A stretch of DNA of 64,000 nt. Origin: Isoetes taiwanensis. Taxonomy: Eukaryota; Streptophyta; Lycopodiopsida; Isoetales; Isoetaceae. The DNA lies in the NCBI GenBank assembly GCA_021234155.1, contig JAJEKV010000544.1:64001-128000 (forward strand), in the 5' to 3' direction. The notes under the pieces were generated by a model. It was not told the DNA's origin. It made no database searches and saw nothing but the letters and a program-made list of their open reading frames with translations. The stretch's first letter is position 1, and each line of letters opens with the position of its first letter. Of the stretch, positions 32,287 through 44,171 are shown in pieces. Made by a program: the position numbers and the translations under genes.

Positions 32287-34485
32287 ATGAACAAGTGGAT
32301 CATGGCACGGATGGGACAGATTGTAGGAAATGGTCCGACAGGGGTACCTTTGCTCTGCCCAACAGGGGTGGGCTCAGAGATAGTGGCCACAGGGGCCCAT
32401 GGCAGGACTGAATCGACAGGGGGACAGAATGGTACGAATTATGCAGAGGAATGGAATGGTTTTTTTAAAGTACTGACAGAGAAAATGAAACTGGAAATGA
32501 TTGAACTGATAAGGACAATATCTAAAGGAAAGGGTGGTCCGCTTGATCCTAAAGAACGACCACCTTCACGGTAGGGCTTAATCGGATCATACCGAAAGTT
32601 TATGGGGCATAGAGTCCAAACCGACCGCAGTGGCGGGATACCACGTGCTTAGATGCGAAGCGTAACTTGTGCAACCAATTCTTGATCGAATCAATGAGGA
32701 AACAAAAAGGCTTTGCTTTCGTAAAGGGGAGAGAAGGGTACACCTAGAATTCAAAGGTATGCCTAAGCTAGCTCATTCATACATTCCAAATAGATTAAAA
32801 AGATCTAGAGAGCAAGGTCGTGATTGGTTGTCTCTGGGCATGAAGGAGTCAACCTAACCTTTCTCGTAAAACGAAGCTTCTTAAAATAGACAAGCTGATT
32901 GACATTGTGGGCATGTACTGGTTGGAATTTCCTTTTTTTTATTACTGAATGTGGGACCACCAAATCAGTACAAACACGTTTAAAACAGGGGACCATACAA
33001 AAAGCCAACACTCAGCTATTCTTCCAAAAATGGAACCCAAAATTCGATCCCCACAACATGGACGAGGTTTTTCACCCAGCTTACTGCTCTGTCCAAAACC
33101 TCGGTCCTATATACTGGCACGAGGAGCTTTTCAAAACCCTTTTTCAGAATGTGGGTCAATATATTGGGTGTGAGACTGTAGCAGAAAGGGCCCCTAGAGT
33201 CTGGACTCAACTGGACATACTCAAGCCCATCCCAAGCTCCATAGAATACAAGGATTATTTTGGGGAAACAAAAACTTTGAACCTGAAATGGTATGGACTG
33301 CCCCTTCCATGCAATGTGTGTGGATTAAGGTTACATGGAGGAGGTGTTTGCAAGGGGAAATGGATGGGAAACCAGCTGGCTAACCCTGGAAAAACCATGC
33401 CAGCACAAAATTCAACCTTCCCAGAGACCGGATACTCGGACCCCAAAGCTATCCAGAATCCAATGACCAAAGATAATTGGACACTGGTCAAGGATCCCAG
33501 GAAGAAGAATATGAATGGGAGTGCCAGGAGGAAGGCCAAAAAGCAAAAACAGAGGGCCATTCAACAGGAAATTGAACAAGCCACAGTTTCCAAAAAGAAA
33601 GTCAGACAAGAATGGAAAAGGAAATTTCAGGATATGAAATTGGCCAACCAGTTCAAGGTCCTTGTAAGCCCACAAGGCCAGGAAGTGGACATCCAGCCCA
33701 TGGTTCCTATAAGCCCAAGTGGCCAAGGCAAAACCCAGAACCAAATACTTATAACTCCAGAAGGCCAGGGAATTGATCCTGGTCACATCAGTAGACCTAT
33801 AAGACCAGCTGGCCAAGAATTGGGTACACCCCAAATGCTTGTAACTCCAGTAGGCCAGGGAACTGGTTGTGATCAGATCAAGAGACCTCCAAGTCCTTCT
33901 GGACAAGGATTGGGAAGGGATAATCTAAAGGGGAAGACCAAAGAAAATACAGATATCATTATCACATCAGCCCATGTACAGAGAAGAAACACAATAACTA
34001 TTGAAGAACCCGAGCTACCACCAATCAATGAATATCCAGAGTCCTCTGACTCGGATATATCTGCTGGAGGCACTCTGTACTTAAAAGGAGAAGCTTCAAG
34101 AGGGAATATCTCCCCCATGACACCTGCCCAGTTGGATTTCAATGAAGCACCAGATATGCATGGTGTTCTGATGCAAATAATAGAGGCTGAGGAAAAAGAG
34201 GGGGATCTAGCAAACCAAGAGTACAAATTTTTTACAAAATCCCCAATGGACTGTACAGAGGACAGTGACACAGGAGGTACTGAAGAAATTAAGTTCACAG
34301 ATGATGACAGCCTTGAGCCCCTGCAGGATACCCAGACATCCTATGTCCCATCTACAACTGGGCAGGAAACAGAGGTGTTTTTTACTCCTCTTACAACTAA
34401 GAAGAGGATCAAAAAAGTTTCCTTCCCTTTGGATAGTCCTGCCCTGAATTTGAGGGTGAAGGAAAGGATAAAATATCCTGCCTAA
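32287..34485 (+). pseudogene. LINE ORF1, Gag-like with PxGQ repeats
   Basis: A short N-terminal frame (32287-32574) and a 528-codon frame (32899-34485) together make a Gag-like ORF1. Between them, the sequence reads in broken frames. The long frame has HPAYCSVQNLGPIYWHEELF and QNVGQYIGCETVAERAPRVW, typical of the DUF4283-like RNA-binding region of plant L1 ORF1. CNVCGLRLHGGGVCKG then replaces a classical CCHC knuckle. A basic stretch follows, then about eight irregular repeats centred on PxGQ (SPQGQ, SPSGQ, TPEGQ, RPAGQ, TPVGQ). The C-terminus is acidic. Its TAA stop overlaps the ORF2 ATG. Confidence 0.8.
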
Positions 34486-37400
34486 TGAAAATTGTATCTT
34501 GGAATATGAGAGGCATAAAAGGACCTCTCAAGAGAAAAAGGGCAATCATTGCCCTTAGGGAATTAAAAGCCAACATTATTCTCCTTCAAGAACACAGGCT
34601 ACCCTCCATTGAATCAGAAAGACTAGGTAGTTGGGTGGATCCAAGGTGATTCAATCTGGACTGCAGCTGATGGAACTCGTGGGGGTACCTGCACTATTTG
34701 GAGAGGATTCAAAAGCCTTTGCAAATTCTCTCACAGTTCAGGCAGGTGGACAGTGGTAGTTCTTGAAATAGAAGGGAAACCAACTGCAGAAAGAGCAACT
34801 CAATGGATTCAAATGAATGAGTGGGTCTCTAGAAATGGGCATATTCCAAACCTATTGTTAGCAGGAGATTTCAATAATACTCCCAGTTGGGATCAAAAGC
34901 TGGGCAGAAGAATCAATATAAATAAGAAAGAGAAAATTGCTTGGGACCAACTGATGGTACATTTCTGCCATATTCCACCCTCCTCCTCTAATGTGTACTC
35001 TTGGAGTAACAAAAGGAAAGGTGAGGATAGAACATATTGCTTACTTGATAGATATTATATCTGCAATAAAACCCTGCCCTCGTGGGACAATATGATTGTT
35101 TCCAGTGATATTAGCTCTTCAATATCTGACCACTTCCCACAGATATTAGAGAACTCAGCCAATTCAACCAAGGGGGATTCCAATATTCCTTTTAAGATGA
35201 AACTGAACTGCTAAAGATGAAATCCTTCTGGAATGCTTTTCAGGAATTCTACAACAATCTCCCTAAGGTTCAAAGCACTGGCTCTATTAATTCTTTCCTT
35301 GGAAAGATGAAACAGGCAAAAGGTTGGATTAAATCCTGGGGCAGAGAATGGTTCAGGAAAAGGAAGGAACAGAAATATGTGGTTTACAAACAGATGAAGG
35401 AGATTAGGACAGCACTATTTACTGATAAAGACAATCAGGAACTCCAAAAACAGGAACTCGAACTGGAGAGTAAAGTTAAACATATTGAGGAAGAGGAGGC
35501 CAAATCTCTGGCAATCAAAAGCAAATGTAAACATATAAATTCCATGGACAAAGGCAGTTCAACATATTTCTTCAGGGCAGCTAAGAACAGGGTCTGCAAT
35601 AATGGTATTACAAAAGTTAAAACCTCACAGGGTATGACAATTGACAAGCAGAAGGACATTGAAGAATATTTCTATAAGGAATATTCAAATATTTTTGACA
35701 GTCAGTCTGTTCAAGAGGATATTCTTCAGAAGTTCTTTGATATCCCCCCAGCTACCCAACAGATCAAGGATGATGACCTGCTTGTAGTACCAACTGAAAG
35801 AGAAATTTGGGACACTCTCAAATCCATGGCTATAGGGAAGAGCCCGGGTTCAGATGGGCTCCCACCAGAGTTTTACACTGAATTTTGGGAGATTATGAAG
35901 GAGGATATTACCTTTTTTATCCAAGGGGCTTGGAAGGTCAATAAATTGCCCCCTGCCATTAATGCAGGGCACATTGCCTTAACTCCCAAAGTGGAAAATC
36001 CAGAAGTCTTAGGGGACTGGAGACCAATATCACTAACAAACACCTCCTATAAGATCTTGGCAAAAATATTGGCAAATAGACTATGCCCTCATTTGCAAAC
36101 AGTAATAGATCCTTGCCAATCTGCCTTCCTCCCAACCCGAAGTATTCTGGACAACTACCTAGGAGCCTCTGAAGGATTGCATTGGAACAAACTTTCAAAT
36201 CAAGGCTGCATGTTGCTCAAACTTGATTTCAAACGTGCCTTTGATACAATCAGCTGGCAATTCCTCCAAAAGGCCATGGCTCACATAGGCTTTTCTGAAA
36301 ACACATATAGGAAGGTCTGGAGTTTCAAATGCATGCTCAAAAAATGATTAATTGTCTCAACTTCCCAAAGGATCAGGGCAGCTTTGTCATCATGCAATAT
36401 GCAGATGATACCTTTGTCTTTCTCAAAGATGATGACCATAGTCTCAGACATTTCCTTGATGCAATGGACAGGTTTGGGCAGGTTTCTGGGGTGTGGTTGA
36501 ATAAAGATAAATGTGCAATTCTCTTGGATGCAATGGACAAATAGGATCTTTGGATATTCGGGTTCTCAAGAAGGATGTTGCCACAAAAATCTTGGGCATA
36601 CCTATAGCACTCAATAGTACAATCCATGGCCTATGGGAACCTATTGTCACAAGAATCAAAAGGAAACTCTTGCAATACCCTTCCTCATTATCTCTGGCTG
36701 GTAGGGTTGAGATAGCTAACTCTGTGATTGCCAGTACACATGTCTACTTCTCCTCAGCTATTGTGGCAGATAAATGTTCCTATAAACAAATAGAAACATC
36801 AATCAGGAAGTTCATATGGCAAGGAAAGCACAAAGTGGCTTGGGCTGATCTCATCAAACCAAGGAAACTAGGAGGGCTCGGTTGTAAGGATTTATTTCTG
36901 CAAGCTCAAGCCTTGGCTGCAAAAATAATCTACAGAGCTATTCATGCAAACTCCCCCTCCCCTGCTCTAAAATTGGTTAAATACTGGGTGGAGGAATCCC
37001 ACCCTGTTGGTAGCAAAACTCTAAAACATTGCCTCCCTGATTCTGCCTTTTTCCAACTAGTCCCATGGTCAAATACTTCCCCTATCATTAGGAGAATGGT
37101 GCAAGCCTGGAATCAGGCATCTCTTTGCTACAGGCCACCAGTGGTTGATGCTAGATGCAAGGATATTAAAATTTTCTGGCACCCTGATCTGGCTCCCCAA
37201 ACAGTTGGTTGCCTGGCTCTCCAACACCCACAGAAGTACATGCAGTGGTTCATGGCTGGTTATAGATGTTTTGGGGACTTATGGTGTGAGGAAGACAGCA
37301 GATGGACTGCCTGGGAGGATGTGAAACAAAGAATAAAAGGTTCAGCCTTAGACAAAAAGATTTTCAATAAGATCATGGGACTGATTAAGAACCTCCAGGA

Positions 37401-38147
37401 TATGGCATCTGCCTCCAATAGTTGGACCTTAAACAACAAGGAGACCTATTCAGTTAAGGACATATATAGTGCTCTGCTGGGCAACACACAATCAAGAGCA
37501 TGTTCCCTCTGGCCTTGTGATGAAGACACTTTAGCTTCAGTATGTGCTAAAGGCTAGAAAAACTATGGAGCTCCAAAGATCACTACATTCAGATGGATTT
37601 TGCTGCACCAAAGTCTTCAAACTAATCTCTCCAGATCCAAATATGATAGCAATATTTCTAGTCTGTGCCCCTTGGGATGTGGAATGACAGAAGACTCGAA
37701 CCATGTTTTTCTATGTTCAAAAATAGCTGAAATTTGGACATGGACTTCACAAATTAATCTTGGGGCACCTGCAAATCTCCTGGAATTTCTGAATGGTAGC
37801 TCGAGAGTTACAAATACTTGCAGAATTTTAACATGCTAGATCATCTGGAAACATAGAAATCTAGTGGCTATTGAAAAGAAAGCTATCAGCATTGGATTAA
37901 AACCAAGCTCTAGAGTCTGATACAGGACACAGCCACTGCCCACAAAACTGCCAAAGGGGCCAAATATGACAAAGCCTGGGATCGGATTGGAAGATTCCAA
38001 GGTTTATATCATTTTTTTACTCCAATTCTAACAGATGTTAATGGTGTTCTTCACAGATCATCAGAGGAGGATGATGATGGGAGCCCCACCCCAGAAGTTC
38101 GATCACTTAGGGTTGCAAAGTGGAAGAAATATCAAGAATCAAGATAG
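34485..38147 (+). pseudogene. LINE ORF2 (endonuclease-reverse transcriptase)
   Basis: The ATG at 34485 starts MKIVSWNMRGIKGPLKRKRA and LLQEHRL, the endonuclease N-terminus, soon stopped at about 34650. Later frames carry LLLAGDFNNTPSWDQKLGRR and SSSISDHFPQI (endonuclease DFN and SDH). RT reads GKSPGSDGLPPEFYTEFWE, LLKLDFKRAFDTISW (motif A) and QYADDTFVF (motif C). Motif B (normally QGCPLSP) and its surroundings are deleted at about 36345. The thumb region (LSLAGRVEIANSVIASTHVY, IRKFIWQG) and zf-RVT (LCPLGCGMTEDSNHVFLCSK) follow. It ends SLRVAKWKKYQESR and TAG at 38145-38147. Confidence 0.88.
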
Positions 38148-38149
38148 AA

Positions 38150-39800
38150 GAAAACATGATTCTACTTAAACAGGAGGTGATTCATGCCAGGGCCATTAAG
38201 AAGTTGCTTAAGAGACAGGCTTGGAGACATAACAGTTTAAAGCCTATGTTCGAGGCTCTGTTTCACCATTGGCAACAAAGGAGGGAAGCCCGAGTGCTTA
38301 TGCTAATGGACTTCACCTCATATACTACCAAGGAGTTGGACGAAATGCTCAAGTGTTTTTGGCTGGACAAAAATCCAAGAATCGATGATCATTGTGGACC
38401 AAGAAGAGTTGTAACCATGCATGCCCTCTTTCTTTGTGTCATGGATGGAGAAATATTTTAGAGAAACATGTGAGAAGCTACCTAACAGCAACATGTATCA
38501 TTTAACCGATAACATCACCAAAAAGATGTTTTTAATGAGTACAAAGAGACTTGCACTCGGCTTGACATCTCTTACTCACACTTCACACGGTGACGTGGAA
38601 AAGTGAATTCGGTCTTGTGAAAATTCCTAGAAAACATAGAATGTCTGTTTTGCTCGAGGTGTCGCTAATTAAAGAGTCAGCCAGCTGCAAAGGCGTGAGG
38701 TCGAAAAGAAGTAAGTTCATGTTCTCCAATCTCTCACTTGTTTGAGAGAAAATGCTTTGACCTGATTTCTTCTACGATATTGTGCAAATGAACCTTGCCG
38801 GACATCGTGAACAACAAGCGCCAGAGAGAAGAAAAGCTTGCCAAGCATAGAAAAAAAGCTCTTGAGCGCCCTTTGCAATACATGTCTGTTGTGATTGATG
38901 GAATGGACCAAAAAACAACTCTACCACATTTCTTGAACATTCCTAAAGATGTGCGGAGGAATGTTTTGTTAAGGTCCACCTTGTAGGAGCTATGGTCTTC
39001 AAAGGAAGTCTAAGGTGCAAAGTTTTTTTTTGACGTATCCAAACTTGCATGGTGACCGAACCTCACAATTACAATTCTTAACAAGGTCCTCAAGGCGAGC
39101 AAAGAGCAATTACCACCCGGTGCTTTATCGCAGAACTTGACAATACTACAAGGGAGAACAAGAATCAAACACTCTTTTGCGTCTTTGTGCCATGTTAGTG
39201 GAGCTAGGGATCTTTAGAAAAGTGAAGCTCGGTTTCTTACTTGTAGGCCACACTCATGATCAGATTGACCAAATGTTCATTGATTTTTACGGCGCTTTAG
39301 AAGGAAGAAGGCTTTACGTCTTCCTTCTTTAGTTCGGGTATTGAAGATTCTTACACTCCTACTCGGTGGTCGATCTTCTTAAAGAGGCGCTGATTTCAGA
39401 GAGTTTGTTTTCTCTCAACGTTCAAGCAGAGAACAAGTTTGTGAACAAGTTGAATGATCTCACCTTTCAACATCATATCAAGTTCTACTTGAAGGATGGC
39501 CAAAGCTTCTTTAGGGGGAAGAAGTATACCACAACTAAGGACTGGAGTCGTGAGGGATTACGCTTCCTTAAATATATTCCGGACACTTCCTTCATAGAAC
39601 GTCTTTGAGCAACTTCCTCTCAAAAATCCTAAGGAGTCCAAGCGGAAGAAAAGTACCCCGAAGTCATCCTTAAAAGCCATTGAAAATGGAATTTTTCGAG
39701 CTTTAAGTACTTTTTAGAAGAAGATGGGATGTGGTGGAGTAATTTCTTTCTCGAAACAGAAAATTGTTGTACAAAATATAGCTCTAAGACAGTTGCAAGA
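38150..39800 (+). pseudogene. DUF7869-type transposon protein, decayed
   Basis: Broken frames read LQYMSVVIDGMDQKTTLPHF, later LCAMLVELGIFRKVKLGFLL and VGHTHDQIDQMF, then FQHHIKFYLKDGQ and DWSREGLRFLKYIPDTS. This is the order of the DUF7869 family found in many eukaryotic mobile elements, whose 'VGHTHEDIDQ' and 'IDGMDQ' blocks suggest an RNase H-like nuclease core (inference). The N-terminal frame at 38150-38461 (RQAWRHNSLKPMFEALFHHW) may be part of the same gene. Many stops and frameshifts are present, and a Glu of the THED motif is Gln here. No element ends were found. Confidence 0.65.
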
Positions 39801-41269
39801 ACCATTTCAATGGCCTAACACCTTCCATCAACCCAAACACCAAGCGGGTCCAAGCGGTGCTACATTTGCACTGACCGTAGAAGACGAGGGAGGACCAGGA
39901 GTCATGTACCTCCGGACCAAGACGGGAATGAGCCCCAAGGTAATATCCGTAAATTACCAAAGGTATGCTAATTGCTCTTCCGATCGAGGAGGATGACAAA
40001 GGTCGACCATTCGGATAGCAAAAAGTGCTTGACACGGTCAAGGAGGAAGGCTTAGTCACTAAACTCAAGATTCATTGGCTTGCAACACGCCGAAAAATGC
40101 TTTTGAAGGTAGATATGAGTTAGAAATGAGAAGCCAAGGAAAAGGGAGAAAGTCCAAGAAGGTGGGTTGTAGGGACGAAAGCTGAACCTTAATGACGTGA
40201 CTATATTGTGCTATGATTTTAAATTGAAATCGACAATCGTCTCACGCCGTTTAAGACTATCAATTTGCTTAAAAAGCTTGTAATTATGAAGAAGATGATG
40301 AAGAAGGTGGTGACAATGCTTCAGATGCGTTGATAGTGATGAGGAAGATAACTCAAGCACTTCCTCGAAAGTGATGATGAAAGAAGTGAAGGTGATGACG
40401 ATGGCATAAATGAACATGAGGGCGCCCCGGATCCCTCTCTCATCACTCCTCACACTTTTGCACATAATCGAGTCTTAGAAAAAGATAGAATTTTGATGTG
40501 AATATGAAGATTCTATCTTCAAATTTTGAGAATACTACAGTTTCAATTACAGACTTACTTCAATTTTTGTTAAATATTTTATCCTCCGAAATTAGAGTTT
40601 CTCTCTTAAAACATACTTTAAGAACATTCTTTTGCTAAGAAAAGTGACACTTTAAAAAGTCAATTCCTTCGTTGCAAAAAAAAATTAGTCATTTCCCGGG
40701 GGGTCAAAATAGAATTTCATGCATCTTTTTTTTTTAACCTCATTTTACCCCTTTTTTAAAAAAAAAGGGAATCTTTGAGGAATATTCCTTTTTGCTCTCG
40801 TTTCAATGATTTGCTCGCTTAATACTAACTTTGTTCGGGATTTGATCGAAGCAAAACTAAAAGTCAAGCTTAGCACTCAGCTATTCCAGGAATAGCAATG
40901 CTTTTTTGGACTGTTCTGTGTGATTGGTTAAATTTTCTATGCTACACTATGAACACATGAACTGGCAACCTGAATATGCCCTATCTATTTTTCTTAAAGC
41001 AGGTTGTACCTCCATATATGGAGGACTTACTTTTTATTAATAGGTCTCCTTTGGAGTCCTATTATATTTTGATGTATCTTATTTAACCTATAAATATAAA
41101 ACCCATCTTGCCTTCAAAAAAAAAAAAAAAAAAAAATTGAAACCGAATTTGGAAATACAAAATCCCATTACATCAAATCCACAAAGACGGTGCTCCAAAT
41201 TTAGGAAACGGTGAATGGCTTGCAGTTGTTCCTGTTTGATCTTTTGCAGCAGGATCGACTTTATTATAG
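39800..41269. other. Decayed transposon tail and spacer
   Basis: At about 40280-40440 a GAT/GAA-rich stretch would encode an acidic region in plus frames and may be the tail of the DUF7869 element. A pure A-run lies at about 41118-41139. No gene recognised. Confidence 0.4.
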
Positions 41270-41620
41270 TGTTAACCACCTAGTGGTTAACATTGTGCAC
41301 ATGCTAGGTGTCAGTGGTGGCAGACTGACACTTGGCATGTTTAGGTTAACTTAAGTGTATGGTTTAGATTTAGCTAGATGTAGGGCTCAGATTTGTGGTC
41401 TACACTATATTAGACCGGAGCCTCTCAGATATACTGAGGTTTTATCTCAAATTTGGAGAGCCTCATTTGGCCACGTTCCCTTCACTCTTTGTACATATTT
41501 GTTTTTCTTGTTCTTGTTTTGTGATCGTGAGCATGGCGCCTTTGTAGCATCCGGGGCCATAGGCCGCCACCGGTGCATGCCAAGAACTCCACGACAACTG
41601 ATGGCGCCCGTTATGTCGGG
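41270..41620 (+). repeat. LTR-like segment followed by a tRNA-Asp-type PBS
   Basis: TGTTAACCACCTAGTGGTTA starts an AT-rich segment of about 330 bp with a 9-bp-stem palindrome at its beginning. It is followed at 41602-41620 by TGGCGCCCGTTATGTCGGG. That is close to the TGGCGCCGTTG(C/T)CGGGG primer-binding site used by Tat/Athila-type gypsy elements. The LTR end is not a clear CA, no second LTR was seen and no proteins follow. It could be a fragment or coincidence. Confidence 0.35.
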
Positions 41621-42880
41621 TTCGCTCGTGATCATTTTCTTGAGCCTTGCTGTTTTGCTGTTGTCTTTGCTGCTCTTATCCTCATCAGTTTTTGAATACT
41701 CCTTGGATATTACTCTCAACCATTCAAACCCCTTTATTTGGCCCAACCAATTGTTGAAATGGTCTGGCTGGAGGCCCCTTTGTCAATCAATCCGTTAGCA
41801 ATTCATCTTGTTATAAAAACAGTTTTCAGAACTCAGTTTTTCATGGTGCAGCAAGCGCAGCTTTACACTAGAGGATTTCTGGAGTGGTGACAGCACTCCC
41901 CTCTGCAAAATTTTTCAGAAAAATTAAAAGTTTGATCCTTTTTTATCTCTATCTGCTCAAAAATTGTCAAAATCATGGTTCTTTTTCTTATCTTCTGTTT
42001 AATCTCAGAAATCGTGCTTCTGCACATTAAAAAATATTTACATGACCCAGGGATGTTTACCTCATCTGCCTCTTCAAGTCTCAAGTTTTTCACGAAGATT
42101 TCTTTTTCAGATTATTTGGCAGAGGGCCAGCACTTGGCTAGCCCCCTTTGAGCCCAAACGTTCACATTAGCTGCTGCTTATTTTCAAGGCTATTTCTTCC
42201 GGTTGCTATGCGCCCAAAAGTCTCCACTGCCGCTTTAAAACTATGCGCCCGAAAATCTCCACTGTGCTCACTATACTTAGTCCCTGGAAATGAATCAATT
42301 TCGAATTGGTGTTTGGGCGGGCTAAAGTTGGCCGTGCTGTACCCTTAGCCCGCTTTTTTGCCTTGAATGATTGTATGTCCTTAATTTCAAATTTAAGAAC
42401 ACGCCCGACACATCAACTGAGAAGCAAAGCATGGCTAGAGCCAATCGATTTACAGCTTTATCTCTTCCTGGTTCCTGCAAATACACAAGAGTCGAAATCA
42501 ATTATCAGATAGATTTTTAAAGGGCGAGTTACTTGCTTCTTCATGTTGTTCATCTGCAAAAGACTAGTTCCTGCCTATTCATAACAGCAAGCATCAGAGA
42601 TTTTTTTCTTCACATCGTACCAGCATGTTTCATCAGCATATATATCAGTACCGTTCCTGGCAATAACTCAACATAAGGCGGTCTAAGAAAAAAGACAAAA
42701 ACAATGTGCTAATTGTTGTCACAAAATTGTTGCCAATTATTATCTTAAAATGCATAGCCTAAGCTAAATTCCGAATGTTATGACAATTGCTTTGCGCTGA
42801 CGGATTTAATAGTTCTATCTCCACTGCCAAAGTAAAGAATACTATCATTCTTAAATTTCTTACAAATATGTCCCACGTAA
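41621..42880. other. No gene recognised
   Basis: A hydrophobic frame (about 41610-41700, LVIIFLSLAVLLLSLLLLSS) is open but lacks context. A motif GAGGGCCAGCNNTTGGCTAG occurs near 42122 and again, slightly altered, near 43250. Confidence 0.4.
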
Positions 42881-42884
42881 AACA

Positions 42885-43092
42885 AAATCTATATTATTTT
42901 CGTTGAATTGAATGATCTTTATTGTACTTCAAAGCAATTGAAAAATCTAAGATGTGTTCTCCTATCTCATTGTCAATCTATGCAACATAAAACAACTAAT
43001 CTATATTGTTTTCGTTGAATTGAGTAATTTTTATTGTATTTCAAAGCAATTGAAAAATCTAAGACGTGTTCTCCCATCTCACTGTCAATCTC
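42885..43092 (+). repeat. Tandem duplication, about 100-bp unit
   Basis: Two copies (42885-42980 and about 42982-43092) share TTTTCGTTGAATTGA, TCAAAGCAATTGAAAAATCT and TGTTCTCC, with a few substitutions. Confidence 0.85.
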
Positions 43093-43094
43093 AC

Positions 43095-44140
43095 AAAGCA
43101 AATAGCTAGTCCAAAACCATCTAAAATACTTGCAGCAGCTGCCTCTCTACAACACTTAGTTTCAAGCAAAGAGTCTCGAGGTTTCACAAAGATCTGCAAG
43201 AGTTTCAGCCTGCAGCGTTCACATTGTCTTTCTTATTGAGTTTTTCAAGAGGGCCAGCCTTTTGGCTAGCCCCCATCCTTTGCTACACCTCCACAAATAG
43301 TCACATTGTCTTCAGCATACCTATCTGCTATCCGGCATCATCTGCAAATACAAGGAAGGTTAGCCCCTTTAGACAAAATACAGCATATTTTACAAGCAGC
43401 AGGAACAGATTCTGGCTCAGATATCCATATTCAGTCTTCATGGTTCTATTGCAGGCAACCGGCTCTATTCCTCCATGGTGATAATTTTTCATAATCGTGC
43501 AAAGGATGTTCACAAAAGCTACTGGTGGATTCTAAACTTTTGCTGATTTTTTCCATTGGCTGAATAAACTTGTAACATTTGCTATATTTCCATCATAATG
43601 TGGAAGTCGGAATATATTCTTATTTATGCTGCTGAACATAAGAAGTATTGTATTAAGTTTAAGGGAATATCTTTTTTACATGATTTGGTAATAACCAAAC
43701 TTAAATATTATGTTTTGGATTTGATTGCTTTGACACAGCATTGCAATTGAATATATTCTGCAATTGATCTTAAAGATCTTATGTTAAGGTGCAATGCAAA
43801 TCTTCTATACTCTGTCCTAGATGTATAAGCAAAATTATCTTATGACATTGTATGTATTGCTCAAATCAAGGCCTAAATAGATAGTACACTTATGTCTATT
43901 TAGAGCTGCATGTTGGTAGTCTTAATGATTCCTAAACAGGATTTATTAGGGCTAAATAGTCTTGATAGTCTACTATACAGGCTAAAAAGTTTTTTTGATG
44001 TTATTCCAGCTCTTTGGTTTAACCTGGACCCTGATGAATGTAAAGGTGTTTTTTCTTTATATATTCTCACTAATCTGATTTGTCTGAATATTGCAGATGA
44101 TTATAAAACTTGACGATGAAAAGAAAATGGATATATATGA
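43095..44140. other. Intergenic, nothing recognised
   Basis: No exon, RNA gene or transposon motif seen. Confidence 0.45.
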
Positions 44141-44142
44141 TA

Positions 44143-44171
44143 CTAGTAACGGGTGCCCGGCGTTGCCGGGC
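44143..44171 (-). mobile_element. Second Helitron-type 3' terminus
   Basis: On the minus strand the hairpin GCCCGGC-AAC-GCCGGGC (44155-44171) is followed after 8 bases by CTAG (44143-44146) and then T. Hairpin sequence, spacing and CTAG end match the terminus at 832-859, so both belong to one Helitron family. Sequence to the right beyond the hairpin is not obviously shared. The 5' end was not found. Confidence 0.62.

Larger units (their letters stand above)
32240..38150 (+). mobile_element. L1-like plant LINE, nearly full length, decayed
   Basis: A plus-strand element of about 5.9 kb. It has an ORF1 of plant L1 type (zinc-knuckle domain after a DUF4283-like region) and an ORF2 with endonuclease, reverse transcriptase and C-terminal zinc motif. 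The left boundary is approximate. No poly(A) or target-site duplication was found at the right boundary, which runs directly into a DUF7869-type gene. ORF1 is split by frame breaks at its start. ORF2 has an early stop and lacks RT motif B, so the copy is dead. It sits just downstream of an importin-alpha exon in the same orientation. Confidence 0.85.
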
